Positions 63,093 to 64,000 of a DNA stretch of 64,000 nt are shown here, one piece after another. Under the pieces are notes generated by a model. The model was not told the origin of the DNA, made no database searches, and saw only the letters and a program-made list of their open reading frames with translations. A program made the position numbers and the translations under genes. This DNA is from a bacterium. Its GTDB lineage: Bacteria; Auribacterota; Tritonobacteria; UBA1439. Numbering within the stretch: the stretch's first letter is position 1; each line of letters opens with the position of its first letter. The stretch covers positions 1 through 64,000 of the forward strand of contig JAQUPF010000008.1 in assembly GCA_028716845.1 (NCBI GenBank). The letters are read 5' to 3'.

Positions 63093-64000
63093 GACAGACC
63101 TCCTCCACGGTCGCATCGCGCGCGATTCGCCATCCGCCGCATCCTTCCCGCGAGGGCGCCGATGTCGGTGAAGTTGACGCTCATGTAGTCGAATCCGGCC
63201 CCCGCCAGGAACCGCAGATTCCGGGGAACGGAGGCCTGGGCGCCCACAATGCCGATCATGACGAACGGGTTCGCCCTCCGCGCCCGGGCAATCAGTTCCC
63301 CGACGAGCCGCATGACCGATTCGTCGAGCAGCTCGAACGGATTCGCCCGGCAGTCGTCGCCGCACCGCGCGCGGTACGCCTCGTAGTCGTCCCTCGAAAT
63401 GCCCAGCACCGTCTGCGTCAGATCGTTCGTGCCGACGCAGAGCAGGTCGGCCCGCCGCGCGAACTCCTCCGCGCGCAGCACCGCGCCGGGAGTTTCGATC
63501 ATGCAGCCGACCTTCGCGTCCCGCGCCCGGCGCTTGATGTAGTTTCTCCACCGCGCGTACTCCCCGGCGAACGAGACGAACGGAATGAGGATCTCGAGGT
63601 CCGGCCGCTCCGAACGGGGAACACGGCGGAACGCGGAGAGGAGGGCACCTATCTGCAGCTGATAGAGGGCGGGGTAGGCCGTCCCCACCCTGACCCCCCT
63701 CGTGCCGAGGGCCGGGTTGCACTCGCGGAGCGGGCGGAGGAAATCGCCGAGCGGGTTATCCCACAGACGCACGGCGATCGGGCGGCCGGCGGGCACCTCC
63801 GCCAGAATCTCCCCGAACTCCGCCTCCTGCGCCTCGAACATCGCCCTGCCCGCCCCCCCCTCCCCCTTCACCACGAAGCGGTGGAGCAACCTGCGCAGAT
63901 CGGGGCGGAAGAAGCTGTAGCCGGTCCTGCAGAGGCCGATCCCTTCCGCGCCGTACTCGAAGGCCCTCCGTATCGCGGCGCCCGTGTCGGCGTTCGCCCG
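63077..64000 (-). CDS. PEP-utilising enzyme, C-terminal (PPDK/PtsI-type) domain, cut by window
   Basis: The reverse frame is open to the window edge, so about 307 C-terminal residues are visible. It has GAEGIGLCRTGYSFF, LWDNPLGDFLRPL, NPALGTRGVRVGTAYPALYQLQIGALLSAF, LEILIPFVSFAGEYARWR, VGCMIETPGAVLRAEEFARRADLLCVGTNDLTQTVLGISRDD and FVMIGIVGAQASVPRNLRFLAGAGFDYMSVN, the TIM barrel of pyruvate phosphate dikinase/PEP synthase/enzyme I. The motif G-x-C-G-E near the end is replaced by GIVGAQAS, so the catalytic Cys is missing. It may be a paralogue with a new substrate. Confidence 0.8.
   Translation of the reverse strand, partial: RANADTGAAIRRAFEYGAEGIGLCRTGYSFFRPDLRRLLHRFVVKGEGGAGRAMFEAQEAEFGEILAEVPAGRPIAVRLWDNPLGDFLRPLRECNPALGTRGVRVGTAYPALYQLQIGALLSAFRRVPRSERPDLEILIPFVSFAGEYARWRNYIKRRARDAKVGCMIETPGAVLRAEEFARRADLLCVGTNDLTQTVLGISRDDYEAYRARCGDDCRANPFELLDESVMRLVGELIARARRANPFVMIGIVGAQASVPRNLRFLAGAGFDYMSVNFTDIGALAGRMRRMANRARCDRGGGLSCMHG

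Overview
The window is very GC-rich (by eye near 70%) and gene-dense, with many 1-20 bp gene overlaps. It comes from a Gram-negative-type cell: there is a TonB/ExbB/ExbD system, a TonB-dependent outer-membrane receptor and several lipobox lipoproteins. Redox, Fe-S and metallocofactor genes, plus a YgeW/YgeY-type catabolic cluster, suggest an anaerobe or facultative anaerobe. Long AT-richer intergenic repeats built from GATCCGTGG- and TTGAAAGTC-like words are seen in uncultured PVC/Omnitrophota-like genomes, but I cannot place the organism further.

1-13034 (+): end of a molybdate-type binding protein gene, a methyltransferase, an FmdB zinc ribbon, a radical SAM protein and a J-domain/methyltransferase fusion. 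A redox and cofactor block follows: two CoA-disulfide-reductase-like flavoproteins, Mrp ATPase, HypE/SelD-like AIR synthase, thioredoxin, a metallo-beta-lactamase-fold protein, a DUF364 protein, two NifX-like proteins, DUF5320, a second DUF364-like protein and a PF04060-type Fe-S protein. A hairpin-rich leader sits inside the block.

13035-19273 (+): a six-gene operon of a cation-diffusion-facilitator/SPFH fusion, HflC-like and HflK-like SPFH proteins, an ABC ATPase, an ABC-2 permease and a TPR protein with a His/Asp tail. A palindrome covers the -35 box of its probable promoter.

19274-22915 (+): a dispersed repeat, then a sigma-70-like promoter, a cobalamin riboswitch and an intrinsic terminator ahead of a secreted propeller-like protein, then a TMTC-type membrane/TPR protein.

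22925-33061: a tiny lipoprotein (-), then a + strand series: rhodanese, DoxX/MauE, metallophosphoesterase, phasin-like, UbiB/AarF, MtfA-like peptidase, a secreted kinase-like protein, a transporter/HEAT/cNMP fusion and tRNA-Met(CAT).

33118-46414: surface-sugar and envelope genes (DegT aminotransferase, WecD-like GNAT, GtrB-like and rhamnosyl-type glycosyltransferases, DUF2723 protein, two paralogous sulfatase-fold proteins without the formylglycine Cys/Ser), a J-domain protein and nifU-nifS, separated by copies of the repeat.

46801-52636: BNR/sialidase-like secreted proteins, Nudix hydrolase, lipoproteins, a histone-deacetylase-family enzyme with a likely frameshift at its start, and tRNA-Pro(TGG).

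52686-59263 (-): one operon exbB-exbD-tonB-receptor-TroA/ZnuA-like-ABC ATPase-permease-methyltransferase behind a TTGACA/TACAAT promoter. The binding protein lacks most usual metal ligands, so the cargo is unclear.

59449-64000 (-): PEP-utilising enzyme (cut by the window), an unknown P-loop protein, YgeY-type M20 hydrolase and YgeW carbamoyltransferase, probably part of an anaerobic purine or carbamoyl-compound catabolic pathway.
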